From Melastoma dodecandrum (Eukaryota > Streptophyta > Magnoliopsida > Myrtales > Melastomataceae): 64,000 nt of DNA. Of the stretch, positions 11,340-23,900 are shown in pieces; position 1 is the stretch's first letter, and the number at the start of each line of letters is the position of its first letter. The notes under the pieces were generated by a model that saw only the letters and a list, made by a program, of their open reading frames with translations, had not been told where the DNA came from and searched no databases. The position numbers and the translations under genes were made by a program. The stretch covers positions 2,480,001 to 2,544,000 of the forward strand of contig JARUPY010000474.1 of NCBI GenBank assembly GCA_029817715.1, written 5' to 3'.

Positions 11340-13845
11340 ATCGCGACCCTCTACCTCCATCAGTTGGAGACGGTCAATTTATAGCGGGAGACTTAAATGT
11401 TGAGACCGCGGCTCTAGGGAGCCAAGAAACTGCGAATCAACCTGATTCCGGGGTACATACTCCTTCTGAGTTCATATCCTGGCTTGAATTCCACAAAAAA
11501 TTCACTGATATGAGGAGCCTAATGGACAGACATATCACTGGATTGCAAGACAATATGGCTCAGATTTTGGAACAACTCAGTGCTTTAAATAGGCCAAATG
11601 TCGGTGCAAAGCCAAGTGTCCCCGTAGACAGAGAGAATTCTTTCATGGAAGACGCCAGGCATGCGGAGAGGCGCAATGTGTCGTTCCAGGAGGGTGAGCC
11701 TTGGGGCGGCGTTAGCCAACGCGCTACAGAGGCCTACAATAGGGAAGGATGTCCCCATCAAGGCCTACTACCTCTCGGTCTCCTACGTCTTGGAAGGCAA
11801 ATGCTGTGTACGTAGTGAACCCTGTAGACGATGACGTAGAGGACCGGAGTGAAACAAATAGGTATGCAAGTGGCATACCCCCTCGCCGACCTGGTAAAGC
11901 ACCCGTAGAGGAGATACCTCTAGGGAAAGCTCCCGCTATGGGAAGTCTACCACGGGCAGAGAGCTTCTACACTAATGTCTCGGTAAACCCACAGCCACCT
12001 CGAGCCACAGCAAGGGTGTCTTATCCTCCAGAGAAAGTGAGTCAGGAATATGTTCGAGAACAATTCGATCATGTACCACCACAGAATCTGAGGGAGACGA
12101 TTGCTCAGGTCTTGGAACAGATGGTACTTGGGGCTGTCAAGCAGGATGACCCTGGTATATACAGATGTCCATACCCTGCCTACATCGACAGGGACTTTCC
12201 CCTGCCCAGGGGGTACAGAGTACCTGATTTTACCCGCTTTTCAGGGGAAGATGAGATGACACCCATGGAGCATATAGCCCGGTTCACTCATCAGGCAGGA
12301 GATGCTATGGCCAATGATTTTTGGAAGCTAAAATTATTTCTGAACTCTCTTACAGGAGATGTTTTCACATGGTATGCGAGTCTACCTCCTGGATCAGTAA
12401 CATCATAGGCGGAAATGCAGTCTTTCTTTATGAAAGCATTTGCTAGGCTAGACACCCCCATGTCAATCTTTGAGGTGATGCGGCTTAAGCAGACCGCTGG
12501 AGAACACCCAGGACAGTTTCTCATGCGTCTACGAAAGGCGCTACTTCGCTGTAGACCTGCAATTCCTGAAAGGGATCAGTTGATGATTACGTTAAACGCG
12601 TTGTCTATGCCTTTCAAGGAGAAGCTATAGGGGGAAAGGTTTAATGACCTGTATGACTTGTCTAGGAGAGCGACTGAATACCATCAGTTACTGATGGAAG
12701 AAGCCCAGTCTAAGAACGCTTATCAGTTGGAAACCCTTGAGGTAGACATGGTCGAATTCGTGAAAGGCGAAGCAACGGTTTGTGAACCTTTGGCAAGGAA
12801 AAACTCAAAAGCAAAAGCGCTCAGAAGTCTGGTGAAGAAAGAAAATATTCTTTCGACGTAGACAAGGCAGATGCAATTTTTGATTGGCTCATCCAACGGA
12901 AGCGGATTAAGCTTAAGCCAGGCCATAGAGCCCCCCAGACAGAAAGAGAAAAAACTAGGAATTACTGCAAATGGCATGGGTCGTTTACATACACGACCAG
13001 GGACTGTCTGTCATTCAGGAATATAATTCAGGACCTCATAGAGTCAAAGGAATTGTGCTTTCCTGAAGTAGACGAAGTCACTATGGTCGACGACAGACCT
13101 TTTGACGACGAAATAGCCATTCATATGTTTGATGTTTCTGATGTAGACATCAAATTTCATCGAAACTAATATAGATTTTTCCCTACAGGATATAAAGTTT
13201 CCCGGGGAGACTTTGGTGGCGAATGCCCTCTTCCGTCGCCTGGCTGATAAGGTTGTAGTCACCTGTCCGGTCAAGGAAGTGGCGCCCAGTCTCTGTTGCT
13301 GGCACATGGGTGACACACACACCACTGATAGATGCAACACGTTTAGGAAGTATTTGCAGAACAATCAGGGGGATTCCTGGTATGACCTGACCCCACTTGA
13401 GGAAGTAGCGATGGGAATAGTCTCCCCAAGTTCGCGAAGTGCCTCCAACAATTCACAAAGGGGATTCAAGAGCCCCTCAAACGCAGAGCACAGGCCAGCT
13501 ACCCGGGGAGGAAGAGGTGGTCCTCATGGTCGAGGTAGAGCACCCGAACAGCAGCCCCGAGCGTTCGAGCGTCCCAAACGACATCTGGAGTTTAATGATT
13601 CGTCCTCTCAACAAGGGGCAAAGCCGGGGCAGGAAAGACATGGCCACTCTGGTGAATCTCGCTCTGGAAACGTAGAGGATGACGATCTTAGTAGAACCCA
13701 GCGGTCTGAAAGGCCATGGGAGAAAGGGAACAAGCCGAGACACGGAACGCCTAAGGTAGACATCCAGGCACTCCGAACAGGACCACCGATAGCTCAGTTC
13801 CTTGATGAGAGGATGCTCTGCTAGAAATGCAAGCTTATAGCTCAA
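11340..13845 (+). pseudogene. Gypsy gag, broken
   Basis: Gag reading moves between frames with at least four breaks. Pieces are 11510-11750 (coiled-coil-like N-terminus), 11749-12408 (retrotransposon gag domain start: RGYRVPDFTRFSGEDEMTPMEH, FLNSLTGDVFTWYASLP), 12415-12630 (FFMKAF.., FLMRLRKALL), 12658-12861, about 12855-13168, and 13213-13824. Two CCHC-like motifs are seen (CKWHGSFTYTTRDC at 12965-13010; CCWHMGDTHTTDRC near 13290-13340). The last piece is arginine/glycine-rich. In-frame stops occur at 12406, 12628 and 12859. The length matches a full plant gypsy gag of about 800 codons. Confidence 0.8.
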
Positions 13846-14435
13846 AACAGTATCCTGATCACTCAGCTCTGTACCTCCTGTTGTGTCAACTACTTCCTCA
13901 AGCTTGTAGACTTGTCCTCAAATGGAGAGATCGTGGTCAAACCCGCGCGCTCTACAGCTATAGGTACTTGTGAAACTAACAACACTTGTCCGGAACAGCA
14001 ACAGGTACCAACGCGGACGGTGGTAGGATACGATCCATTCGTTGGAGACTTTGTCGAGGTATGTCAAACTCTCCTTGGTTCTAAGAGATCAAGGATAATT
14101 AAAGTGGTTAACCCTTCAAAATTTTGGCAGAAAGCAGTGGGCAAAACCACTTTGCCACCAAGGGCTCGCAAGAGAAGGGACAAACGTCTAAGTCACGTTG
14201 CTAAGAGGCCTAGGCCTACCCTCTCAGGAGCCGCTCTACCGGCTAGGGTGCCTACAATGGGATTGAACGCCAAAGCAGAGCACATCGAGTTTACAGACCA
14301 TTCAGAAGAGCCTGGCTCAAGTTTCGATTATACCCCACTTCGGAGCGAAATCCCAAGTGATGTCGACAGGGAAATGAGGCCAGTCGTGAGCTGCAATACT
14401 CTTACCCTGCCTGTAGACTTCGTAGTAAGCGAAAT

Positions 14436-15066
14436 GTGGAGACCCTAAGAGATAAAATGCCTCTTCCTTGTTCTCCTGCTTACCCAACAGGCTTCCCACT
14501 GAATTGGTTGGAGAAACCATCTGATAGCATGAAACAACACATGCATTCTTTATACATAACCGCTACCTTTGATGGTACAGTGGTGAGTCGAGTCCTTATA
14601 GACAATGGAGCTACTTACTATAAATGTGCTTCATCTGTCCAGGTTTAAAATGCTTGGGTATAAGCCTCACGACTTGGTTAAAACCAATGTCGCAGTGAGT
14701 GGTTTTAATGGTAGGAAGTCTGAATGCTTAGGGGTTTTCTCTGTGCACCTTGAAGTCGGTCGCCAGGAAAGAGAAACCGCTTTCTTTGTGATAGACATAA
14801 TTCCTACTTTTAATGCTTTGTTGGGCCGCGACTGGCTCCATAAAGTGGCAACTATTCCTTCCACTTTACATAGAGAGTTGATGTTGTGGGTCGACTCTGA
14901 AATTGAAATTATCAAGGCTGATGAATACTCCTGTTGTGACAAAGGTATCTTACATACAGAGACAAGCAAGACTGTTAAGGACCTCACACTGGAACAGCGT
15001 TATAAGCTTGGCGACCTACCGTCGGACCCCTTGGTCAACCATCTGGAAAGTTTGACTACATCGTAA
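14436..15066 (+). pseudogene. Gypsy protease region, frameshifted
   Basis: An aspartic-protease active-site block, VLIDNGATYY, lies at about 14593-14622 in one frame. The remainder, ending in FFVIDIIPTFNALLGRDWLH and typical of the protease C-terminus in this family, is in another frame (14605-15066). A frameshift near 14625 separates them. The 13846-14435 stretch upstream carries a 178-codon open piece (13912-14448) of low-complexity linker type. Confidence 0.75.
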
Positions 15067-15489
15067 ACTATGGAATATCGCACCCTAAGTCAGAGACGGG
15101 GCCGATCGTTCCAATTGGATGGAGAGATGAGCTGTTTGCCAAGGTCATAGAGGAAGTTCTGTAAAAGGTTAATTCGGGCGAAAACCCCGTAAGAACTAAT
15201 GGAGCAAAGGAAGACGAAGATGGAAAGGACCAGCAAAACGTTGTTGCGGAGTTGGAGCCCGATAGACTCCTAAAGGAAGGAACCTATGGACCAGAACGAA
15301 GAAGGGAACGAAGCAGTCGTCGATGTCATTCGACGGCTTCAAGTCTACCAAGGAAATCATTGCTATAGACAACCTATCTCTTGGCTTTCAATAAACTCAG
15401 AAGCGCTTAGAGCGCCTAACGCTTGTAATAAGCCCGTGTCTACTGACTTAGGTGGTACAGAGGAACGTGAGTCTTTGATACCCCATGCG

Positions 15490-16205
15490 ACCCATTGGTT
15501 AGCATTAATATAGGAAGCGAGTCTTCTCCTAGGATTATTTTCATTAGTTCTTCAGTAAATAAAGAACTCTTTAATGCTATTAAGGGAGTACTTGAGGAAT
15601 TCAAGGACTGTTTCGCCTGGGATTATACTGAGATGCCAGGTTTAGACCGTAGACTAGTGGAATACACTCTTCCCATCAAGAAGGATTTTAAACCAGTGCA
15701 GCAAGCACCAAGGCGCATGACTAAGAAAGTAACACAATTAGTGTTTGAAGAAGTTAAAAAACTTTTTCGAGCATGTTACATAAGGATTTCACGCTATACA
15801 TAGTGGATTTCTAGCATCGTGCCCGTCTTAAAAAGAACGGTAAAATCAGAGTCTGTATAGACTTTAGATATCCGAATCGTGCTACTCCAAAGGACGAATA
15901 CCCTAAGCCCATCGTAGACGATCTTATAGACAAGACAGCAGGGCATCAGATTATGTCATTCATCGATGGTTTTTCTGATTACAACCAAAGTTTCATCGCA
16001 GAAGAAGATATACACAAAACAGCATTCATATACCCCCTAGGAATATTCAAATGGGTAGTAATGCCATTTGGATTAAAGAACGCTGGTGCTACCTATCAGC
16101 GAGCAATGAACACTATATTTGATGCCTCCCTTGGCAAGACAATAGAAGTCTACATTGATGATGTAGTCGTTAAGTCGACAAAGGTAGAGCTTTATGTCTA
16201 CCATC
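15490..16205 (+). pseudogene. Gypsy reverse transcriptase, truncated and broken
   Basis: The N-terminal part (15495-15803) has DFKPVQQAPRRM. After a stop near 15800 the fingers/palm motifs follow: KKNGKIRVCIDFR, ATPKDEYPKP, MSFIDGFSDYNQ (first catalytic Asp), MPFGLKNAGATYQRAMN and YIDDVVVKS (catalytic Asp pair) ending near 16183. After that the homology stops: no thumb, RNase H or integrase is present. It cannot encode active enzyme. Confidence 0.9.
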
Positions 16206-17494
16206 TTTGAGACATCTTCAAACGAGGGGCTCTTTGTGACCAACGTTCATTCTCCTGTTTCTCGCACTTGGTTAGCTCTTCGACTGCTGCATCGTAAACC
16301 CAGTCGATCCCACTTTCTTTTCCTCTTCCGCTCCTTGTTCTTCTCCTTCTGCCTTTTCGTCCCTGGGGTCTGGCAGAAGCAGGTCGACTCGTGAATACCT
16401 ACGGTCTGCCTCATTGGGCGATCGCCTCTGCTTCCCTAAGGTCTGGCAGAGGCGGGTTGACTCGTGAATACCTACGGTCTGCCTCACTGGGTTTTCGCTT
16501 ATTTTTCCCTGGAGTCTGGCAGTAACGAGTCAACTTGTGAATACCTACGGCCTGTCTCACCGGGCCAAAGGAAAGCTCGTGTATGATGGGACACTGAACA
16601 CTGCAAGCCTTCTGCCCTTCGAGGTCAGTCTGCTGTAATGTTAGGTGATGAAGACGATACAGCCCCAGGGTCTTCGTTTGCTTCAGAACTGGATCTGAGC
16701 CATCTACAACAATACTTGGCTGTCTGAATGGCCTTCTGAGGTTGTCCAGTCTTTGGATTGCGTGCTGATGGCGCCTCTTGCAGAATGATATACTGTTTTT
16801 GGAAGATCCTTCTTTGCAAAAGAGTAGGACGAGTGGCAGGAAAGGAGAACCAGTCGTGGTGTATACCTCTGAGAAACTTCCAGTGGGATGGGTGTGCCCT
16901 GTCACGGAGACGTACAGCCGTTTGTCTTTAAATAGGCAGAAGGGCTCGAGCATACACGTTCCACAACACTCAACTGTACCAGCGTTGAGGGATATTTGGT
17001 TACGTGTGAGCACTAAGCTAGGCCATGGATGCATGAAACACTCGTGCCTCTGTTCCCCGAGCCAAGTGGAGGACTTTTTCTGCGCCACTGGCCTCTCAGC
17101 GGGGGGAGGGGGGGGGGGGGAGCGAGAGAAACCACTTATCTTTAAGAGATCCATAAAGTTCTCTTAACATAAGGAGATGAAGGACTCTATTGGTAGAGGA
17201 ACCATACCAAGAAGCAATGCTTGGAAGTAAGACCCAAGGTTTGGAGTTTGAAAAGATGAGACATCATTAAAGCGAGAAGTAAGGTTTTTTCAGAAAGTTG
17301 GTAAGGGTATTTAAAGAGAGTTTGGAAGGAAGAAGACGAAAAGTTTTCTGTCCGCAGAAGGTAGGAGGAAGAAGACAAAAGGTTTTCTTTCTGCAGAAGG
17401 AAGAAGACGAAAGGTTTCTTTCTGCAGTGGATAAAAGATTTTTCTTGTGACGCAAGAAATGTCAGAAATGCTCGGGCGACAGAAGTCCTCTCAG
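16206..17494 (+). other. Non-coding block replacing RNase H/integrase, with 73-bp repeats
   Basis: Three tandem copies of a 73-bp unit start at 16361, 16434 and 16507 (CCCT..GTCTGGCAG..CTCGTGAATACCTACGG..TGCCTCA). A G-run lies at 17101-17120. A GAAGAAGACGAAAGGTTT repeat fills 17290-17450. A 247-codon minus-strand ORF (16411-17154) has no recognisable domain and crosses the repeats, so I treat it as chance. Confidence 0.6.
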
Positions 17495-17508
17495 CAAAAA
17501 AGGGGGCT
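17495..17508 (+). other. Polypurine tract of the gypsy element
   Basis: CAAAAAAGGGGGCT immediately precedes the 3' LTR start (17511), the expected position for plus-strand priming. Confidence 0.75.
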
Positions 17509-17510
17509 TA

Positions 17511-18749
17511 TGTTGACACAATAAATTATTTTGGGCCTACTATTTCTGACAAAGCCCACAATTAACGCTAAGACCATAACAGAGTTAGACACACCAGACC
17601 TGCATCTGTAGTCTACACAGACTATACGACTGAGTAGTGATCCTGTAACCAGAGGAAGTCTACAAGCCTGCGCTTGCACAGGACACACGTCATGGAGAAC
17701 GGTTAAATAACCCCGAGATAAATGGAGCTCCACGTCTGTACTGATGCACGTTTTAAAAGACAATTGATTAACCCCGAAGTCAAAGGAGTATACGACCCAC
17801 GTCCACACGAGTGGAAGTCAGTTTGTTAGCTCCGAGATCCTTGGGGGTGGTTGAGTTTGGAAGATCTTCAGAAGGTCATAACAGACCGGGTATAAAAGGG
17901 AGAGGATCTCCCTCAGAGAAAAGCACGAACAAATCAGCCAACAGAAGCTTATCTTGCTCGTCACCCCTTAGGTGTTAGTTGTTAGGATTCCCCGACTTGG
18001 GCGAAACTCTTAAAATTTCATTGGTCTTCTTTCCATCGTCAGAGTGAGCAACCGTAGCTCCGACAGCCAAACTCCGCCTTCACTTCCACCGTCAGAGTGA
18101 GCAACCGTAGCTCCGACAGCCAAACTCCGTCTGCACTTCCACCGTTAGGGTGAGCAACCGTAGCTCCGACGGCCAAACTCCGCCTTCGCTTCCACCTTCA
18201 GAGCGAGCAACCGTAGCTCTGGTAACAACTCCCCGCCAGCATTCCACCGCCAGGACGAGCCACCGTAGTCCCGGCACGCAATTCCGCCTTCGACTCCGCC
18301 ACCAGGATGAGCAACCGTAGCCTTGGTATCCACGTCCGCCTCTACATTCGACCACATTCCGTCCACCAAGCCCAGCAACCGAGTTGTTCCGGCCAAGGAG
18401 TGCAAGTCTACGGCAGTCTATCATCAAGTCTACGACGACGCTGCCCAGATTCTCAAGTCCGGAGTGCCAAGCGTCAAGTCTGCGACGTCCTTCATCGCCC
18501 AAACCTGCTGGACTGCAGTTTCCAGCATCAAGTCTACGACTTAGCTCGGACTTTACAGAGCCCAGTAACCAGTCTACAACCTTACTATCATCATTGTTTT
18601 TATTTTTATGGCTGTAAGCATTCTTTACTTATCGTGAAACTGTTTACATTCGATTAATTTCATTCAATTACTTACTGGCGACCACATTTACAATCCTTGT
18701 GAGTCTTATTGCTAAATATTTCCGACGTGATCCGTTTTCGACGCGAACA
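17511..18749 (+). repeat. 3' LTR of the gypsy element
   Basis: 1239 bp, the direct repeat of 10023-11265, with TATA at 17891 and the 53-bp array at ~18030-18340. Differences from the 5' LTR are mostly single bases plus a few short indels, for example around 17728. Confidence 0.9.
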
Positions 18750-18754
18750 CGCCG

Positions 18755-19199
18755 ATGACGAAATCGAAAAATAACGGGACGATGTCCGACGCATAGATTT
18801 ACGTGGTTCGGTCCAAACCGGCCTACGTCCACGGGAAGGTCCTCCTTGAGATTCCACTATAACCAACAAGTTACACGATTACAAGCCCTGAAAAAGTTTC
18901 ACCCCGCGTCCTCGTAGAAAACCCTCTACCCGACTCTTCGAACATTCTCATCGCTTACCGTGTATTCCTCATTCCCAGTATGACGACTCATCAAAGACCT
19001 CGGAGCACGACATCCCGTCGCCTCCTTTATCCCCGTTATAGAGTCTGCATCGCACTAACCCGTAATCTCACCTTGAGTCGATCCGACTTTCCTATTTCGT
19101 AGCTCGAGATAGTCCATCTATTTATAATGGAAAATAAAATTTAATATAATATCTTTTTAATATATCGTAACATCACAGGTGATACTTTCTAAGATTTCA
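18755..19199 (-). repeat. Second part of the split TRIM/LARD LTR
   Basis: Resumes at ATGACGAAATCGA directly after the CGCCG duplication and runs to AAGATTTCA. Together with 9999-10022 it makes a ~470-bp LTR matching 8768-9259. Confidence 0.75.
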
Positions 19200-19289
19200 A
19201 CTAGAACCTAACAATAATTTTATCAGTGAGTGCCTCCAGTCCAACCCCAGGCGATCACTTCTGCGACTCGGTGCTCTAGCTTCTAGGTC

Positions 19290-19911
19290 ATTGGCAAGGT
19301 ATCCACTTTTGTTAGGGATCGTGATTCTCTCAGAGCAGCTGGTGTACCTGACGACAATATTCGTTTTTTACTCCGTAATCATCCCAATTGCTTGTGGACG
19401 TCTTGTTTGAAGTTCGATGATCGTGGGTTGGAGTTGGTTAAGTTCGAAAGGCATCAATCCTTCGCAAGTTGGGTTCGTGATGATGTTTCATGTTGTAACG
19501 GGATTGGCAAAATCGACATGGGAAAAGAAGTTTTCCTTGTATAGGAGGTGGGGCTGGTCCAAGGATGATACTTTTGGAGCTTTTCTGAAGTCCCCTAACT
19601 GCATCATGTTATCAGAGAAGAAACTGCCAACACTAATGGAGTTCTTTGTCAACAAAATGGGATTGGAACGAACGAACTTGATTCCTCTTCCTATCATCTT
19701 TTCACTGAGCTTGAAGAATTGCATCTTACTGCGGTGCGCAGTGATTGAAGCTCTTGTTTCCAAAAATCTTTTTACAACATCGTCGCTGTTGACTGTTCTA
19801 ATTCAATCTGATGTTACTTTTGAGAAGACATTCATTAGTCCGTACTCAGATTACCAACCTGACTTGCGAAAGATCAAGAGTTGGGTTTATGCAGCGTCCT
19901 TAAGATCGTAA
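19290..19911 (+). pseudogene. mTERF-family relic, 5'-truncated
   Basis: Two frames together carry the plant mTERF pattern. 19300-19420 has LRAAGVPDDNIRFLLRNHPNCL. After a frameshift, 19430-19911 has MMFHVVTGLAKSTWEKKFSLYRRWGWSKD.. and LSEKKLPTLMEFFVNKMGLER. Organelle-targeted mTERF proteins bind mitochondrial or plastid nucleic acids and are usually 350-450 aa. Here only about 200 codons remain, with no transit peptide and no start. The TRIM LTR ends 90 bp upstream and may have cut off the 5' part. The last 165 codons are open, so the decay is moderate. Confidence 0.75.
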
Positions 19912-20987
19912 TATCCCTCATGTTCTGAAATATTTGTTGCTGGGATGCAATGGTTTGTGTAGATTCTGATACTGAAATGTCAGCCTTAGCTGAATGTTCG
20001 ATGATTCGGTTACGTCAGTTAAACCTGCTTGACCGCATCCTTGAATGGTTAGATGTACTCATCCTGAACCTGACTTCACAGTGAAGTTGGTGGATCTGTA
20101 TAATGCATTCTCTGACGTGATCTTGACAATTTTGAGGAGGAATCCTAGCAGAGGAATTGTTAAGGAGAAATAAAGGATTATTGTTCTTTTCTTTTTCCCA
20201 GGAGTTTGTGTTCTAGTCCACCAATTTGCGTCTTTATATCTTCAACTACTGTTTAAATTTGTGCATTTCTTTTGCACACATTCATTACTGTTATGTTTCT
20301 TGATTATGTGGATATCAATGTCCATGAACTGGTGTGAACTGCCGGAGACTATTACATCCTTTTTCATTATGATATGGAAAGATCTTAATATTCACTCTCT
20401 TATGTGGCTTCAATGCAATTGATTTGATCTCTAGTATCTCCATGTCAGTCACGCCCAATGATAAGCGAAAAATAATCCTGGAATCAAACAAAAATCTTAG
20501 AGCTGTTTGATCAAACAGCAATAAACAAGGATTAACACAATTTTAAACTTGTCGTGCCCAAATCAACATCTTTTTAGTATAGCCGAACATGATGAACTCG
20601 TAGTGAATGCAAACTCATACTGATATAGTTCACCAGTTTATACGCTTGTAAAATTCTTGTAATTATTCCATAAATTGGATACGTTTGCTGCCATAATATG
20701 AACATTAAAAAAGTTATCAATTGGGGTTATAGCTGCAACCTTAAGGGGTGCTTGATGATTAGCTGTCCCTGTCAGTAGGTGCATCAGCACAACAGAAAAA
20801 TAAAGTAATTTATTAAACTACAATGTTATCACCCAATCAATTACAAGTAGTCACCTTATGTCCTTTACTGTTTGGATGAGTCTTTAATGGAATCCCATCA
20901 AGTTAAGTGCATAGATAATGGACACTTTCGGGTATTGCAGCAAGTAATCACAAGGTTTGACTGCTGTCTTTGGAGTTCTTTGTTGCA
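19912..20987. other. Intergenic, probable AARE 5' region
   Basis: AT-rich, with no coding similarity. It would hold the promoter and any 5'-UTR exon of the downstream gene; I found no convincing upstream coding exon. Confidence 0.4.
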
Positions 20988-23900
20988 ATGGAGGAAGAAT
21001 ACGAATCCCAGTCCAAACTCCTCCTAGACTTCTTCAAAATCTGCAGCATTGACAAGGCATGGATCTTTAGGCCCGAAGATGGTAAGATGAATACTTTGCG
21101 AGAAGGCAGCTCTGGTTTTTTCTGAAGCAAAAATCTGTTTTCTTTTTTCAAATCACATGATGGTTCTTTGACAGGAGAAAGCTCAAAGATGATGTTTTTG
21201 GTCAGTCAGCCAAATCTGATAGCAAATGAGATGAGGAGGTCTGTAGTTTTTGCTCACATCTCAAAGGGAAGGAACAAAGCCAGGGAGTTCCATTGGTCAC
21301 CTTTCCCTATAGATATGACGAGTGCTTCTGCAATAGTCCCTTCGCCCTCTGGTATGAAGCTTCTCGTGGTGAAAAATCCAGAGAGGGACTTGCCTTCCCG
21401 GTTTGAGATTTGGAGCGTATCTAAGTTGGAGAGAGAGTTTTGCATTCCTCAGACAGTCCATGGTTCTTTATATGTGGATAAGTGGTAAAAGCTTTATCCA
21501 TTTAAGGTTTTCGCTAATGTTACTAATAAATGATGGAATAACATAGTTCGATAGGAACTGAAAATTCTGTTTTACTTTTGGTTTAGGTTTGAAGGAATTT
21601 CTTGGAACCCTGAGGAGAGATTTATTGCTTATGTTGCTGAAGAACCAGCTTCTTCCAAGCCTAGGTTCGATAGTAATGGCTATAAAACAGGGAAAGGATG
21701 CAGAATTGAGGAAAAATTTGGTGAGTGGAATGGTCAAGGCGATTTCGAAGAGGATTGGGGCGAGACTTATGCCGAGAAAAGACGGCCAGCACTCTTCGTG
21801 ATAGATGTTGACAGGTCAAGTGACTAAATTTGGTTAGTCTCAATGAATTACAATGAAGCACAGCTTTCAAACTTACTTGATTTTGGAATGAATTCAGTGG
21901 AGAAGTTAGAGCTGTTAAAGGCATTGAAAGTTCCATAAGTCTCGGCCAAGTTGTATGGGCTCCTTCAAGCAGTGGACAAAGTCGGCATCTTGTTTTTGTA
22001 GGGTGGTCTCACGACAAACGGAAGCTGGGCATGAAGTACTGTGTAAATAGGTCTTGTGCTTTGTATGCAGTGAGAACTCCATTCCATTCCAAAGTCAATC
22101 CCAGGTAAGTACTTGTTCTTTGGTTAACCAGGCACAGTTAATGACTCTACCACAGATGAACAATTAACTTTTCGATAATTATGCAGGGATGACGGCCAAG
22201 AATTGCTGGCTTATAAATTGACCCATGGCATAAGCAGTGCATTCTTTCCCCGATTTAGGTATTCAATCTCTAGAACGACTGCTTGCTTCAAATGAAGTAC
22301 AACTAATGAGTTTTAGTTATTTCCATACCTTGTCCATGAGCTTGCAATTTTTTACTTCTTTCCATGTTCCACAAAATTTTCCAAGCATCACAGATTGTCT
22401 TATTGCCACAGTCTTAGCATCAAGGAGCTTGCAAAGACAAATGACATGACAAAGCAGGAGCTAACACTTGAAAGAAAAAACAGATTTACATAAACAATTG
22501 ATAACTGAGGAGACTACTGGATGCATTATGTGACACTGACTATTCTATTTGTAGCCTGGATGGGAAGTACCTTGTGTTTCTATCTGCCAAGAGTGCAGTG
22601 GATTCTGGAGCACATTGGGCTACCAATTCACTGCACAAATTAGAGTGGTCCACAAGCGAGACTCTTGGCCTTCCAAGAACCATCATTGATGTGGTGAGCA
22701 ATATTTTGCTTCCTACATTAAAACTCACTTCACATTTTCCTTGGATTGAAAATGGAATTGGATTGTCCCCTAACTTGTAATATTACTTTGGTGGTTGGAA
22801 CGAGTACGATCCATGAACCTGGTTCACTAGTAGATGATAATTAAACTTTGTTTTGTGTAGTCCTTCATTCCTGTATGTGAGTGGATGAAACACATTTTAT
22901 TTGTTCCAAGAAATTTCCAGCCATACCAGGTTTATGTGTGTCCTTTGGAAGTTCAGGTCCCTGCCATCAGATGCTCGAAAGAAGGGCACTTTCCTGGCAT
23001 TTACTGCTGCAAAGTGTTAGATAATCCATGGCTTTCTGACGGGGAAACAATGATCATCGTGTCTTCTTGGGGCAGCCGTGAAGTTATGTTGGCAGTGGAC
23101 ATTTTGAGGTGCGGCCATTGTTCTATTTGCAGCCTGAGACAGCAGTCTGCTCTCTCGGGCAATGACTAATCTGATTTTATAATTGCAGTGGAACAGTATC
23201 TCAGATTAGCCCTGTAGATGCGAATGATTCATGGGATGTCCTTGCTGTGGATGGGAACAATATCATTGCAGGTAAGAAAAATGTACTGATCTGTATTTCA
23301 CGAAAGGAAATTGTGTCTATTCTTGGTCTTGTCTTCAGTGTCCAGCAGTCCGACACAAATTCCTGAACTCAAATGGTGTAGTCTTGCCAAGGAGGCAAGT
23401 GAAACCTATCGTTGGAGCTGGCTTGGTATTCCAAGTCCCATATTTAGGTGCTCTGAGAAGGTAGCGTTTTCCTAACTTCATTTTCATGATGCTGGTAATT
23501 TTTTTCCTGAAAATACTTTTTCTCACTAGGATTTCTCGTTACAGGTAGAAAAGTCTCTATCGTGCCTTCATTACAGCATCATACAGATTCCAGTAAAAAG
23601 TGTCGCCAACTGTACGAAAAATGGTAATGTCTGCTACTGTCATTTTTCAATTGGTATACTTTATATTTCAAACCTTTTTCAGACCATGTGGCATGTCTTC
23701 AATTTGTGGTAGGAGCTAAGAGAGACTATGAATCAATATTTGTATCTTCGAAATCTCAAAAGGGTAAATATGACCCTCTAATTGTGATTCTTCACGGTGG
23801 CCCTCATTCTGTCTCGTCGTCAACCTTTTCAAGGGCCTCAGCCTTTCTTTCTGCTCTTGGTTTCAGCTTGCTTATTGTAAACTACAGGTACTCATGTTTG

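Larger units (their letters stand above)
10023..18749 (+). mobile_element. Ty3/gypsy LTR retrotransposon, Tat-like, internally decayed
   Basis: The 5' LTR is 10023-11265 and the 3' LTR 17511-18749; both start TGTTGACACA and end GCGAACA. The same 5 bp, CGCCG, flank both sides (10018-10022 and 18750-18754), a perfect target-site duplication inside the TRIM LTR. Order is LTR, primer site, gag, protease, RT, non-coding block, PPT, LTR. RNase H and integrase are absent: RT stops near 16205 and is followed by repeats. RT motifs (ATPKDEYP, SFIDGFSDYNQ, VMPFGLKNAGATYQRAMN, YIDDVVVKS) are of the Tat/Ogre-Retand type common in plants. The two LTRs differ by scattered substitutions and small indels, and the coding part has many stops, so it is a dead copy. 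Confidence 0.9.
8768..19199 (-). mobile_element. TRIM/LARD-like LTR element, split by a gypsy insertion
   Basis: Left LTR is 8768-9259. The right LTR is in two pieces, 9999-10022 and 18755-19199. Both start TGTTG..GCG..CCGCCGGCGCCGATGACGAAATCGA and end AAGATTTCA. Read on the minus strand, the right LTR ends in CAACA and is followed by TGGTATCCGAGG (complement of 9985-9996), a good initiator-Met tRNA primer site. A purine tract (complement of CCTTCACTCCACC, 9260-9272) precedes the other LTR. The ~740-bp interior codes for nothing recognisable, so this is a non-autonomous element of about 1.7 kb without the insert. No target duplication was matched at its outer ends. Confidence 0.7.

Noticed and set aside
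16411..17154. 247-codon minus-strand ORF
   Set aside because: Crosses the 73-bp repeats and a G-run, has no domain, and is antisense in a dead gypsy element.
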